From the NCBI GenBank assembly GCA_963931865.1, contig OZ007505.1, positions 12,724,868 through 12,788,867 of the forward strand: DNA of 64,000 bases, read 5' to 3'. Under the pieces are notes generated by a model, which did not search any database, was not told the origin of the DNA, and worked only from the letters and a program-made list of their open reading frames with translations. Of the stretch, positions 47,591 to 57,910 are shown in pieces. A program made the position numbers and the translations under genes. Every line of letters starts with the position of its first letter. The first letter of the stretch is position 1. Origin of the DNA: Axinella damicornis (taxonomy: Eukaryota; Porifera; Demospongiae; Axinellida; Axinellidae).

Positions 47591-47756
47591 ATGCACAACA
47601 AAGGGTATAATAGCGTTCAGGTGTATGACTGTATGACGTCATCAGATGCACACATCACCAAAGCAATCTAGCCGTCTAGCCGACTGAGCCGTCCGGGTAG
47701 AATGCTGGGTGGGGTCTTCAAGCATCTCATGTCTTCTGTGGTTATGTCTCCAGGTT

Positions 47757-47892
47757 CATGCCCTCAGGGGGCATTGGTGGATCCAGTAGCTCTCTCTCCT
47801 TCTTCATAGCTGGACATCAGATGTTAGGGATGATGTCCAGTTAGGAAGGAGAGAGATCCACCACCTCAAAACCATGGCCCTGAGGGCATGGA
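47757..47892. repeat. imperfect inverted repeat around 47.8 kb
   Basis: CATGCCCTCAGGGGGCATTG ... GGATCCAG with TCTCTCTCCTTC pairs with GAAGGAGAGAGATCCACC ... GCCCTGAGGGCATG; arms of about 55-60 bp. Mobile origin is possible. 47893-49200 shows no supported gene. Confidence 0.5.
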
Positions 47893-49206
47893 ATATCCTG
47901 AGTACCAGTAATGTCTCATTGTGGCCTTTCCGAACCCAGCAAAGCCACAAATATATACAGGCCCTTTGGTCTGAGGCTAAGGCTCGGAAAGCTATCATCT
48001 AGGAGCTAGTACTCATACAGATTTGGTAGGATCTTGTACCGTATCAAGTGTGATCCGTTTTGGTTCCCAAACTCCTTTCCCACATTACAAGAACCTTATA
48101 CTTGGGCAGTGGCGGCACATTCTCACTGTGAATGTATTCAGAGTACTTAATTGATGCACTTTGAGTACCTTCACAGCAGTAATGTAACATTTCACTAGTT
48201 ACTTCAGGGAAATGTTAATTGCCTAACGTGCTCTCCAAGAAAGATGGCTGCTTCATCATGATCAGTGACATCACTATGCTGCTGGAACCTACTCAGGTAT
48301 CTTAAGGGCTGGATCCACTTCTTTTTCCTGTAATTTTCACCAGATTCAAGACTGTTGTTTGACATGAAGACACATGCAAGAATACAATTTGTTTACTTTA
48401 TATGTCAGCTCCACCCATTTACTTGTCCCTTAACCACACCCAGGCCACGCCCCCCTCCCCAGTACAGGAGGAGGCGTGTCCTTCCGAGTGATCCTGCGCA
48501 CTCCCGGTGTCTCAAGGCGGAGGTCTTAGCTATAGGCTTCAGCAACTTTAACAGTATGCATGAGATGTACGTGATGTATGCCGATATTCCACCGGGTCGC
48601 TTCTTAATACGACTTTCCCAACTATGCAAACCGGCAATATCTGGCAGTGTGATGGCCATAGCGGAACAACGTTTGCCACTATAGCTCGGTCTGTAGACAA
48701 TATTTTCAAAAGCGACCCGGTGAAATAGTTCATCTGCGCAAGCTCTACAGTGCTATGCGAACGGACCTCGACATAGGTGGTGTTTTGTGCTCCGCCTGGA
48801 AACCACTCTCTGAATCCTACTCCGATGCGGCCATTTCCAGGTTCAGTCACGCGCATGCGGCCAACGGATCACGTGCCTCACGGACTTCGACCTGGGGGCG
48901 GGGCTTGCGATTAGCTCAAACAATGCGCGGGAACCTCGCGCGTTCTTGCTCACCACACTACATGTATCGTATCGCTATAGCACTAAGCGAGCACTGTAGT
49001 GTACACAATTATCTCGAGAGCTCTGCAGGACCACAACTGACAGAAAACCAGTTTCCACCTGTGGATCACTTGTCCATAGGTAAGTCAACTGCTTACACTA
49101 CAGCTTGCACTGCAACTTGTCATACTGTAGTAAATTGTCTGATGTGAATGTCATGACATAGCAATGTGTTTAAAGCACAGGCAAACAGCACAGCATGAGT
49201 ATGTAA

Positions 49207-49441
49207 TCATAAGCAGCTAATACACTCCTGAATAAAGCTAGCCAACTGACAGTCCCTAGGCCAGAGCCAAGCGAGGGTCTGACACACCCTCACCAGGTAC
49301 ACTGCAAAGGAAGGAAAGAGGTCACTGTGTGCGTTCACAAATTGCTCTGAGTGAAGCTGCTGAAAAGAACATACTGTAGTCATAGAGGAGGTTGGACACA
49401 TTTTCTGCATACATGACTGCACTGTGCTCGAGCAGAAATAA
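49207..49441 (-). CDS. C-terminal exons of an unrecognised protein
   Basis: Two minus-strand exons join in phase: 49375-49441 (LFLLEHSAVMYAENVSNLLY, donor GTATGT) and 49207-49301 (acceptor TTTGCAG; YLVRVCQTLAWLWPRDCQLA, ending ECISCL and TGA). Both are open and well bounded, so a real gene end is likely. Upstream exons are not clear. No family is recognised. Confidence 0.4.
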
Positions 49442-49710
49442 CTGTGTTCCTAGCCTCAACAGCCTTGTTCCCAGGCCTGGGACTGAAGGTAAACATAAAG
49501 TGCCAACGAGAAGTGAGCTACAGCTTGGGAGTTTGAAAGTTAGGAGTACTTAGAAGACGTTTCAGGTTAGGCAGGCTTCCAGTTGGAGTACCAGGAGTGC
49601 CTGGTACCACCGGCTTCTCCGCCATCCCGCACAGCCGAGAGGTCATACAGCCTAAGCGACCATCTAAGGTGTTGATGGCATATTCAGAATCTACTCCACT
49701 AGGGCTTTAA

Positions 49711-50136
49711 GGTTATGGGATACTCGTGTGCGCGCCGTGCGAAATGTATTGGGAAATCTATACTTAAGCTCGCTAACCAAAAATCTCTGGTACGAAGAGC
49801 GTGAACAACTTGATTCTGGCGGTGGAGGTACGCTGTCACAAGGTGCAGGGCATGACGGAAGTTTTTTTGATAGCATAATCCCTGGCAAATGTATCTGCTG
49901 TCTCGCTCAAGAAAAGCGGTAAATACGGCTTTTTGGTGAACTGAACTGCTCGTTTTTGCACGGCTATACAGTGTATCGGTAAAAGCTTCTGTCATGCCCT
50001 GCACCTTGTGACAGCGTACCTCCACCTCCAGAATCATATTGCTCACGCTGTTCGTACCAGAGATTCTTGGTTAGCGAGCTTAAGTATACATTTCCCAATA
50101 CATTTCGCACGGCGCGCGCACGAGTATCCCGTAACC
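49711..50136. repeat. inverted repeat, arms about 150 bp, loop about 120 bp
   Basis: GGTTATGGGATACTCGTGTG at 49711 pairs with CACGAGTATCCCGTAACC ending at 50136. Arms (49711-49864, 49984-50136) differ at only some positions. Both arms keep the same open frame (RNVLGN.YLSSLTKNLWYE and GGGGTLSQGAGHD), so they may derive from a coding exon. It lies just upstream of the transposase-like ORF. Confidence 0.8.
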
Positions 50137-50416
50137 TGTCGATTTTGCTGAGATTCTCGTAAAGACTACCAAGAACACACTTCAGCACAGTAAATGTCCA
50201 TATAAATTCAGCCACAGGTACGGTCACATGACCATGTCCAACGTCCTCTGTTGCTCATACATGCACTCCTTTCCCATGCATAATATAGTAAACATTTAAC
50301 CCATAACAGAATTAGTACAGCTCTCACTGAACAATTTTGGTTTGATAGTTTACTTACCTACCTTTGCAGTTTACACAGTACTTGCCCTTGATTGCCCTGT
50401 AGGGGAAGAACATTTG

Positions 50417-53400
50417 ATGGCTTCTGCAGGACCCATCAGATATGCATCCCTGACTGTAAATTGTGGGTTTGCTCGAGCAGCAATCCGAGAGTTAACTCCA
50501 TGCAATAGGAAAGACCTCAAGCTTGATGACAGGGCTACTAAATTCCATTCTCTGTACAAAGGATACAAATTTGCCATCCCTGATGACTACTTCACCTACA
50601 AAAGTGAAAAAAAGAGCCAGAGCCAGTTCAATCGCGACAGTGAAAAAATTCTGAAGGGATTTGCAACCAAATGGCACCCACACAACGCAAGGAGGGAGTA
50701 TGAGCAACACTTTTCCATAGCTAAGTGGCATGCTCTCTCTGCTGCGGATAAATCAAGTCACACCCTCTCCAACTGCACTGCATGCTTCACACAATTCTAT
50801 GAGCAACAGAAGCAGTTCCCACTCAAACCAATCTTCCAACCATCATCAGTGCTGACCTTTGACCAAGACATGGTACAACAGATGCCAGAGAAGCAGTTGG
50901 TACAAGCAACATTAGATCAGCTTGACCAAGTCTTTCAAGAAGGGTATCACCACTCCTTCACAGAAGCAGCAATAAAGCATGGTAAGAGACAACTTGAGAG
51001 AAAGAGAAGCAAGAATGAGAAAAAGAAAGAAAGGCGAACCCTCCTGAAAAAGTGCAGGGATGAGATGACCACTCAGTTGACAGAGAATACACCAATGATG
51101 GTGCTAGCCGAAAATGAGTCGCTGAACAGCTACAAACGGAAACGAGCCCTCCAGACTTTTGAAGAAGCACCTTCCACCAAGAAGTGCAAGACCACACACT
51201 CTCCTAATTTTGAGACGGTGGAATGGGACAAAGGGAGAGTTCTAGACGACCTTCAATCCCTTCCACAAGATCAAACACCCATCAACTGGTCCAAGTTCGC
51301 AAAAGAGCATGGTGTTAAGGGAAGCAATGCAGGCCAAATAGTGAAAGAACTAGCCACAAGTCACGGTATTGACACATACCAATTAGATCGCCGCACCCCA
51401 ACCAGAAAGAAGCGATGTCAAAAGAAACGCCTTCCAGGTGGTGAGATTTCAGTGCCTACCAATCTTACTCCACAAGCAGTCAAAAAATCCTGGGATGACT
51501 TGATAGATTCTGGTGAACTCATTCTTGGTGAACCTTGTTCACCATACACACTCACACGGTACACTACAAAGGAAGGAAAGACAATTGCAAAGGAAGTCAC
51601 CGTGTATGGTCGAAAAATTCCTTTGGCAACACTACGGGAGAAGTTGCTCAAAAACCACACGAAGTTCATGCGTCTTCTTGATGATCATGCAATCGCACAG
51701 CTTACAAGAGAGCAACTTCTTACAGCAGTACGCAAAGTCTACCACACAGTTCCTGACACCACGTCTACAGATGAACTGCAAACGCTATTGGCTAAGGCTC
51801 AAAGACAACGATGTTTGGTACTGTGGCATGACCATGCGACCATCCTCAGCACTGGGTTCCTCATGATAACAGTGCACACTCTGTATGACCCAGCAGTATT
51901 CCTCACCAACTCAGAATATCAACAGTACACACAAAGTGCAGTTGACGTTCAGACAGAGGTGGAGAAGCCAGAGATCTACATGCTGGCTCTGGGATCTTCA
52001 TCCATCGAAGACCAAGCAGCAGTGCTTCCAGACAGAATTGATTGTCTGCATGATCTGGCAGAGCCAGTGGTTACCACAAGTGGCATTAGGGTATACGATA
52101 CCCTCCGATTCTTTATAGGAGACCATCCAGCCGCACAATTTGAGAAGGGGACCCAGATGGGAGGAAGGTACAAATGTGGAGGCTGTGGGTGCAAGGCAGA
52201 ACTGATGGATGACCAGGCACATGCACTAAGGTGCAGATGGAGAAGCACTGCTGACCTACAATCTATTGCCATAGGTGGTGTCTTTGGAAAACAGCCAAGG
52301 AAGGTAAAACCCATGTGCAACCTTCCCAAAGCAGATCTTGTACGAGAGCTTAGAGCTCGCAAGTTCTACGACCTTGATCAGAGGAAAGACATTCTTCAGA
52401 AGGAGTTGGAGACCACCCTAAAGGGTGTACAGCGTGTACCATCCCTGCTGCTTCTTCATCCAGAACAACCACTAGGCCATCTCAATCTTCAACACTACAC
52501 GATTTTGGATAGTGAGCCACTCCACGATCTCAAGGGCCACCTTCTACACCTGTTTGATCTATTACCATCAATTCTCCCACCACAATCCATGGCAGACTGT
52601 GAAACACGCATTCGCGTATGCCTGTCAAAGGACAAAATCAGTGGTGCGGACCTGAGGACTACCCTGATTGATGTCTTCATGCTCTTGATCCAGTCTAATG
52701 GTTCTAATGACACACAACACCTTCTCCTTCTCCGAACCATCATTAGAGTGTCAGAAGTACTATACTCCTCTGATGAAGAACGGACACCACGACAAGTGCT
52801 ACAGCTTTACAACAACACCTGGTTGCACCACGAGCTATGCCGAGATCTCCTAACCAACGTCACCAGCAGTAGAACCAACACCTTTGGAATCTACCTTCAT
52901 GCTCTAAGCACTCACGCACCTCAGCAGTATGAGCTTGTCACTTTGAAATCTGTAAACACAGAAAATCAAGAAAGGCTTTTTGGGCAAGCTAGACGCATTG
53001 CAGCAGCAACATCATCACGCAAGCCTGCGCATATGATCACCAATACTCTCCTACGATTACAAGCAAAGCAGAAGGTGGGAAACCCATTCCAATCCACGCA
53101 GAAAGCATACAGCCAGGTCAGAAGAGCAGCAACTGGCCTTCCTTCACTTGGATGTACTGAAGTGAAAAAGCAATTCATTTCAAAGCGGAAACACAGTTGG
53201 CAAGCTCATCTTGAGCGCATCAGTCCCTTTCTCCTAGCTGGCAAGGGCATTTGGTGGCAGGAAGCCAAGAATGGCTCAAGTTACCTTTTCTTTGATGGAA
53301 ACGACAAGCCAGACTACCACTTGGAAGGCCCCCAGTTACTACATTTCCGAAATGCAGCCATCACAGATGTTATCACTCGCCAAAACGAGAGTTGGCAAAC

Positions 53401-54205
53401 TCTCCTTGAAGGAAAAATTCAGATTCCAGCAGAATCAATACGGAATGACGAAGGAAAGCTAATTACACAAGCCAGCACAACTGACCTCTCCCTTGAAACC
53501 AACCCTGATCTCAGTGAGAAGGCAAATGATACTCCTGCCCCACACGTACCTGCTATCACTCAAACCGGTGACCAGGAAACTGACACAGAGAGTCAGGCAA
53601 GAGAGCCGGACACAAATGACGCCACTGACGCCAACGACTCTGAGCACCAAACCGACATGACTGAGCCTAACACACACCATGATACCGATGACATTGAACA
53701 GCACACTGAAATGAGTGAAGCTGACACACATCATAGTGCTACTGACCTTGAACACCAAACTGAAATCAAAGAGCCTGACACACATCATGATGCCATTGAT
53801 ACAGAATCTATTGCTACAGGCAACAAGGAAAATACTATACCAAATTATCAGGATCAGTCCAACCCAAAATCGACACTTTGTATCGCGATTTCTAAGGTTG
53901 TTGGAATTCACAAAGACCTTATACAACTCGACAACTTGCATCTCAAACTAAAACAGATGAAGCAATCCCACATACACCCACCCCAGCATTTTGTGGAGCA
54001 ATATGAAGGCAATCTAGCTCAATTCAAGCAAAAAATCCTCAAACAACGGGCAGTAATCAGACATGAACTAAGCACGTATGAAAGAGACTACTATGCTAAA
54101 CATCAATCTGTGCCAACTGAAGCAGATTCTCCACATTTCAGAAGACTCATCACAAAACGAAACCTTGCGAATAAACTGCTACAAAGTTGGGGCATCAAGC
54201 TGTGA
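50417..54205 (+). CDS. large intronless DDE-transposase-like protein (CMC/KDZ-like)
   Basis: 1262 codons from ATG 50417 to TGA with no break; the open frame extends to 50342 without another ATG. An acceptor-like CCCTGTAG just before the ATG could mark a 5' exon. Visible parts: a basic coiled segment (RKRSKNEKKKERRTLLKK, about residue 210), a helix-turn-helix-like stretch (NWSKFAKEHGVKGSNAGQIV), then FIGDHPAAQFEKGTQMGG with CGGCGC, SEPLHDLKGHLLHLFDLL, and ENQERLFGQARRIAA, followed by an acidic tail with TDMTEPNTHHDTDD-type repeats. The spacing of the Asp before a Cys pair, an Asp/His-rich block and a late Glu resembles CACTA (tnp2) or KDZ transposases; this is inference. Terminal repeats were not found. 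Codon use looks normal and the frame is undamaged, so the element is young or the gene is domesticated. Confidence 0.65.
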   Translation: MASAGPIRYASLTVNCGFARAAIRELTPCNRKDLKLDDRATKFHSLYKGYKFAIPDDYFTYKSEKKSQSQFNRDSEKILKGFATKWHPHNARREYEQHFSIAKWHALSAADKSSHTLSNCTACFTQFYEQQKQFPLKPIFQPSSVLTFDQDMVQQMPEKQLVQATLDQLDQVFQEGYHHSFTEAAIKHGKRQLERKRSKNEKKKERRTLLKKCRDEMTTQLTENTPMMVLAENESLNSYKRKRALQTFEEAPSTKKCKTTHSPNFETVEWDKGRVLDDLQSLPQDQTPINWSKFAKEHGVKGSNAGQIVKELATSHGIDTYQLDRRTPTRKKRCQKKRLPGGEISVPTNLTPQAVKKSWDDLIDSGELILGEPCSPYTLTRYTTKEGKTIAKEVTVYGRKIPLATLREKLLKNHTKFMRLLDDHAIAQLTREQLLTAVRKVYHTVPDTTSTDELQTLLAKAQRQRCLVLWHDHATILSTGFLMITVHTLYDPAVFLTNSEYQQYTQSAVDVQTEVEKPEIYMLALGSSSIEDQAAVLPDRIDCLHDLAEPVVTTSGIRVYDTLRFFIGDHPAAQFEKGTQMGGRYKCGGCGCKAELMDDQAHALRCRWRSTADLQSIAIGGVFGKQPRKVKPMCNLPKADLVRELRARKFYDLDQRKDILQKELETTLKGVQRVPSLLLLHPEQPLGHLNLQHYTILDSEPLHDLKGHLLHLFDLLPSILPPQSMADCETRIRVCLSKDKISGADLRTTLIDVFMLLIQSNGSNDTQHLLLLRTIIRVSEVLYSSDEERTPRQVLQLYNNTWLHHELCRDLLTNVTSSRTNTFGIYLHALSTHAPQQYELVTLKSVNTENQERLFGQARRIAAATSSRKPAHMITNTLLRLQAKQKVGNPFQSTQKAYSQVRRAATGLPSLGCTEVKKQFISKRKHSWQAHLERISPFLLAGKGIWWQEAKNGSSYLFFDGNDKPDYHLEGPQLLHFRNAAITDVITRQNESWQTLLEGKIQIPAESIRNDEGKLITQASTTDLSLETNPDLSEKANDTPAPHVPAITQTGDQETDTESQAREPDTNDATDANDSEHQTDMTEPNTHHDTDDIEQHTEMSEADTHHSATDLEHQTEIKEPDTHHDAIDTESIATGNKENTIPNYQDQSNPKSTLCIAISKVVGIHKDLIQLDNLHLKLKQMKQSHIHPPQHFVEQYEGNLAQFKQKILKQRAVIRHELSTYERDYYAKHQSVPTEADSPHFRRLITKRNLANKLLQSWGIKL

Positions 54206-54462
54206 ATTTGAACAACCACCATCACCATTGAACTTACGTGCATGCATAACTTATCTTTTGTTTTTGTAGTATCTTCTTATCTTCTGTTTGTGTTGACACT
54301 AAGTTGCCTGTAAGTGGAGAAAATAAGTTTGTGAATCACCACCTCTCCTACCATGGCCAGAAATCAGTATAGCAGCTGAGGACATCTGGTTATGAAGAGT
54401 ATCCAAACCATACACGGAAACCACATCAGTCACTATGTAAACCGTGAACTATAATCACATTC

Positions 54463-54620
54463 CTTAGGAAAGCCACCTGGTGCATATTGTGTCAACAGAG
54501 GTACCGCATCAAAAGAAAGGTAACAGGCACGTGGATGCATTTGAGCGGGCGAAGGCTATTACAGAGATCAAGAAGCAAGCACTGTCCATGCCAGCAATGA
54601 CAGAGATGCATACGGGCTGA
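54463..54620 (+). CDS. possible short coding segment
   Basis: After CCTTAG the frame ESHLVHIVSTEVPHQKKGNR continues as HVDAFERAKAITEIKKQALS to a TGA near 54620. It is polar and helical in composition. It might be a terminal exon of a separate gene or of the transposon. No family is recognised. Confidence 0.2.
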
Positions 54621-54689
54621 GTTACGGTGAGTATGTGTTTGATTATAATTTGTTAGTCTTATATTTTGTGTTGGGCTGTGTACACTGTA

Positions 54690-55012
54690 CTGATCTGTGT
54701 CGGGCTTTGTGGTGTGCACACTGTCAGTCTGATCTGTGTCGGGCTTTGTGGTGTGCACACTGTCAGTCTGATCTGTGTCGGGCTTTGTGGTGTGCACACT
54801 GTCAGTCTGATCTGTGTCGGGCTTTGTGGTGTGCACACTGTCAGTCTGATCTGTGTCGGGCTTTGTGGTGTGCACACTGTCAGTCTGATCTGTGTCGGCC
54901 TTTGTGGTGTGCACACTGTCAGTCTGATCTGTGTCGGGCTTTGTGGTGTGCACACTGTCAGTCTGATCTGTGTCGGGCTTTGTGGTGTGCATGCTGTCAG
55001 TCTGACCTGTGG
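54690..55012. repeat. 39-bp tandem array, about eight copies
   Basis: The unit CTGATCTGTGTCGGGCTTTG + TGGTGTGCACACTGTCAGT repeats with exact 39-bp periodicity and one or two changes. As 39 is divisible by three, it translates as a 13-residue repeat (DLCRALWCAHCQS on +, TKPDTDQTDSVHT on -). Confidence 0.95.
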
Positions 55013-55020
55013 ATGTGCCA

Positions 55021-55765
55021 TGTCACCTATCCGGCGACTTGCTGTGCGAGTCTTGCAGGTGTGGTGTGTGTTGTGCCATGTCACCTATCCGGCGACTTGC
55101 TGTGCAAGTCTTGCAGGTGTGGTGTGTGTTGTGCCATGTCACCTATCCGGCGACTTGCTGTGCGAGTCTTGCAGGTGTGGTGTGTGTTGTGCCATGTCAC
55201 CTATCCGGCGACTTGCTGTGCGAGTCTTGCAGGTGTGGTGTGTGTTGTGCCATGTCACCTATCCGGCGACTTGCTGTGCGAGTCTTGCAGGTGTGGTGTG
55301 TGTTGTGCCATGTCACCTATCCGGCGACTTGCTGTGCGAGTCTTGCAGGTGTGGTGTGTGTTGTGCCATGTCACCTATCCGGCGACTTGCTGTGCGAGTC
55401 TTGCAGGTGTGGTGTGTGTTGTGCCATGTCACCTATCCGGCGACTTGCTGTGCGAGTCTTGCAGGTGTGGTGTGTGTTGTGCCATGTCACCTATCCGGCG
55501 ACTTGCTGTGCGAGTCTTGCAGGTGTGGTGTGTGTTGTGCCATGTCACCTATCCGGCGACTTGCTGTGCGAGTCTTGCAGGTGTGGTGTGTGTTGTGCCA
55601 TGTCACCTATCCGGCGACTTGCTGTGCGAGTCTTGCAGGTATGGTGTGTGTTGTACCATGTCACCTATCCGGCGACTTGCTGTGCGAGTCTTGCAGGTGT
55701 GGTGTGTGTTGTACCATGTCACCCATCCGGCGACTTGCTGTGCAAGTCTTGCAGGTGTGGTGTGT
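55021..55765. repeat. 58-bp tandem array, about 13 copies
   Basis: The unit TGTCACCTATCCGGCGACTT + GCTGTGCGAGTCTTGCAGGT + GTGGTGTGTGTTGTGCCA repeats with very little divergence. Because 58 is not divisible by three, each frame cycles through all three readings, and none contains a stop. Each unit contains CTTGCAG followed by GTGTGG. The array adjoins the 39-bp array. Confidence 0.95.
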
Positions 55766-56048
55766 ACATGTACATTTACAGTCCCTTCCCATTCCTATAA
55801 TATCCTTGGCCTTTAACTGGACAATTTATTGGCTTCCGTTGGCCACCACTCATGCTTCGACAGTATGTGATGTCACACAATGCGATTGTGTGTTAATTGT
55901 TGTCAAAGATGCTTTCACTCCTGGTATCTAATTTCAGCTGGGTAGAAAGTGTATATGACACTTTTGTTTCCAATCTTCCATTATATAGTCTTGGGAAAAC
56001 ACAGTCCTTCATCAAAAGGAAGAAGCAGAAAGCAAGGCGTAAACTGAA

Positions 56049-56186
56049 ATGTCGAACTCAGAGCAAATGAATACAAGAAGTGAAGGTTCCTTATCTTCAT
56101 CAGATCTCCAGGACATGGAATGCCCGCCTAAAAGCGACGATGATGTACTTGGTCTTGAAACGCAGTGCATGTTTTGGATTGCATAA
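56049..56186 (+). CDS. possible small ORF (45 aa) or first exon
   Basis: ATG at 56049 opens 45 codons (MSNSEQMNTRSEGSLSSSDL ... ETQCMFWIA). The Ser/Asp-rich composition looks like a protein N-terminus. No donor or domain is identified. Weak evidence. Confidence 0.2.
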   Translation: MSNSEQMNTRSEGSLSSSDLQDMECPPKSDDDVLGLETQCMFWIA

Positions 56187-56495
56187 AATTCCACACACAG
56201 ATACACACTTAGTACTTAGCAGTGAACATTGGATTCATGCATGATTCTCATTCTCAAAATTAATGATAGTGGAGGAAATACCGACTCTGGCTAGCCACAG
56301 TACATTTGGCATGATGAGATGCAAGACCATGCAGTGGCAGGAATGGACTAGCTAGCTAGCTTACAGGGATTGGTGTATAGTTACCACCCGGGCTCAAAGA
56401 TTACATCCTGCATCCGTATAAACAGCTACCGTGTACTCCGTGTCCGCGAATTTCTGGCCATGCTCTTCCATCTGTATTTGCTTAGTCTCATTTGA

Positions 56496-56553
56496 CCAGA
56501 CCCTGTTCAGCACAGAGGGAAGGGGTCTGGGACATGGCCATAGAGTGGCTTGT
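56496..56553 (-). mobile_element. second copy of the repeat at 11.6 kb
   Basis: CCAGACCCTGTTCAGCACAG ... GTCTGGGACATGGCCATAGA; reverse complement of 11589-11645. Confidence 0.5.
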
Positions 56554-57159
56554 CACTCGGAAATTCATGTAACATGTTAGTGATAGTGTGATCCAAAGTA
56601 CGTTACACTAGTGACTTCACTGCATAATTTCACACTTCGACTTCTAATGTTCCAGCTCATGACTACTCTGTTCACTTCCCACACTTCAGAATGCGAGATC
56701 TGGCCACTCAAGACTAGTACTTGCCTCGGGCAGCTTAGCACACTCGCGTTGATAGCTTATGCGCTACCGAGTCTTATTATAACTTTTATGTCAATTGTTC
56801 TTCTTGTATATTAGACTAATTATCATGTAAAACAACACGGCTTAAAACACACTCAGTTATCTCACCAGGGCTCCCTGCTTCCTTTCCAGTACTGGTACAG
56901 TCGTAGCTTCACCGAACGCACACCAGGCCAGGCCAGGAGATCGATCAGCATCAGTGCAGTCCGGTCCATATCATCGTCAATCCAGAGCGCGGATAAACAA
57001 AGTCATGTGATAATCACGCCATCGTTTCCTGGCAACGAGACCGAGCGCGGCGTGCGCTATGAAATCCGGGGGCGCGCGCGCTACAAACGGACCCAGCCCT
57101 TAGGTCGCCTGAGTATGGTGGAGCTCATCCACTTTATCTCTCTGTGCATGCACAATACT

Positions 57160-57292
57160 AGGAAAACGGAGGTCCTCAACACACTGCTCAGTGTAACAGA
57201 GGTCCTCATCACACTGCTCAGTGTAACAGAGGTCCTCATCACACCGTTCAGTGCAACGGACATCCTCATCACACTGCAACGGACTTCCTCAT
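57160..57292. repeat. 30-bp tandem repeat, about four copies
   Basis: GAGGTCCTCATCACACTGCT + CAGTGTAACA repeats with period 30. Translations on either strand are repeat artefacts. Confidence 0.85.
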
Positions 57293-57777
57293 CCCTGTAT
57301 ACTTGCCACTGGCGGAACAACAGGAAATGACCAATTAGAGCAACAGTTTGAAAACTGATATGCACAGCACTGTGTATACCTCACAAGACAGGAAGATATC
57401 TGTGCACATGTGCACACATGAACGCAGGGACAAGCACCCATCACAATTTCAATGCACAGTTACATGGTACCTTGACTGCAGTTTAAAGCCCACTCTGACT
57501 TGTAGTAAAGAGCACTTTGCCCTATAACTTTGCACTTGGAAAAATACCACATCACCCGCAAAATCATGCATGCATCTTTCTTCGGGTGGGGGTTACAAGG
57601 AGCTTGCTACCAGGTCCAAGTGGATGTTAATTTCTTTCATGTATACAATATAGACTGTCTCACTTAGAGAGACCACTTATGAAAACCCCTTATTGCCGAG
57701 CGCCTTAGCGCGAGGCAACTAATCGTGCAGCGTAGTCACATCACGTCTGTATATATATATATATAATATGTATATGT

Positions 57778-57910
57778 TAGACCATGCCTACAAGGGCTTT
57801 ATCGCGAATACACGAAGGAATATTCATTAATCCCGAGGGAGAAGCCCGAGGGATTAATGAATATTCCTGAGTGTATTCATCGATAAAAGCCCGCCAGTAG
57901 GCATGGTCTA
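57778..57910. mobile_element. palindromic MITE, 133 bp
   Basis: TAGACCATGCCTAC...GGGCTTTATCG and its inverse CGATAAAAGCCC...GTAGGCATGGTCTA form the arms, with an inner GGAATATTCATTAATCCC palindrome. A 3-4 bp flanking duplication (TATG) is possible. Confidence 0.65.

Noticed and set aside
54635..55931. Cys-rich ORFs of up to 421 codons on the plus strand and TKPDTDQTDSVHT repeats on the minus strand
   Set aside because: Periodic translations of the 39-bp and 58-bp arrays; all frames are equally open, so openness is not evidence of coding.
57692..57731. ATTGCCGAGCG...GAGGCAACTAATCGTGC motif as a complete MITE
   Set aside because: The motif recurs at 14343 and 37405, but matching termini or target duplications cannot be drawn.
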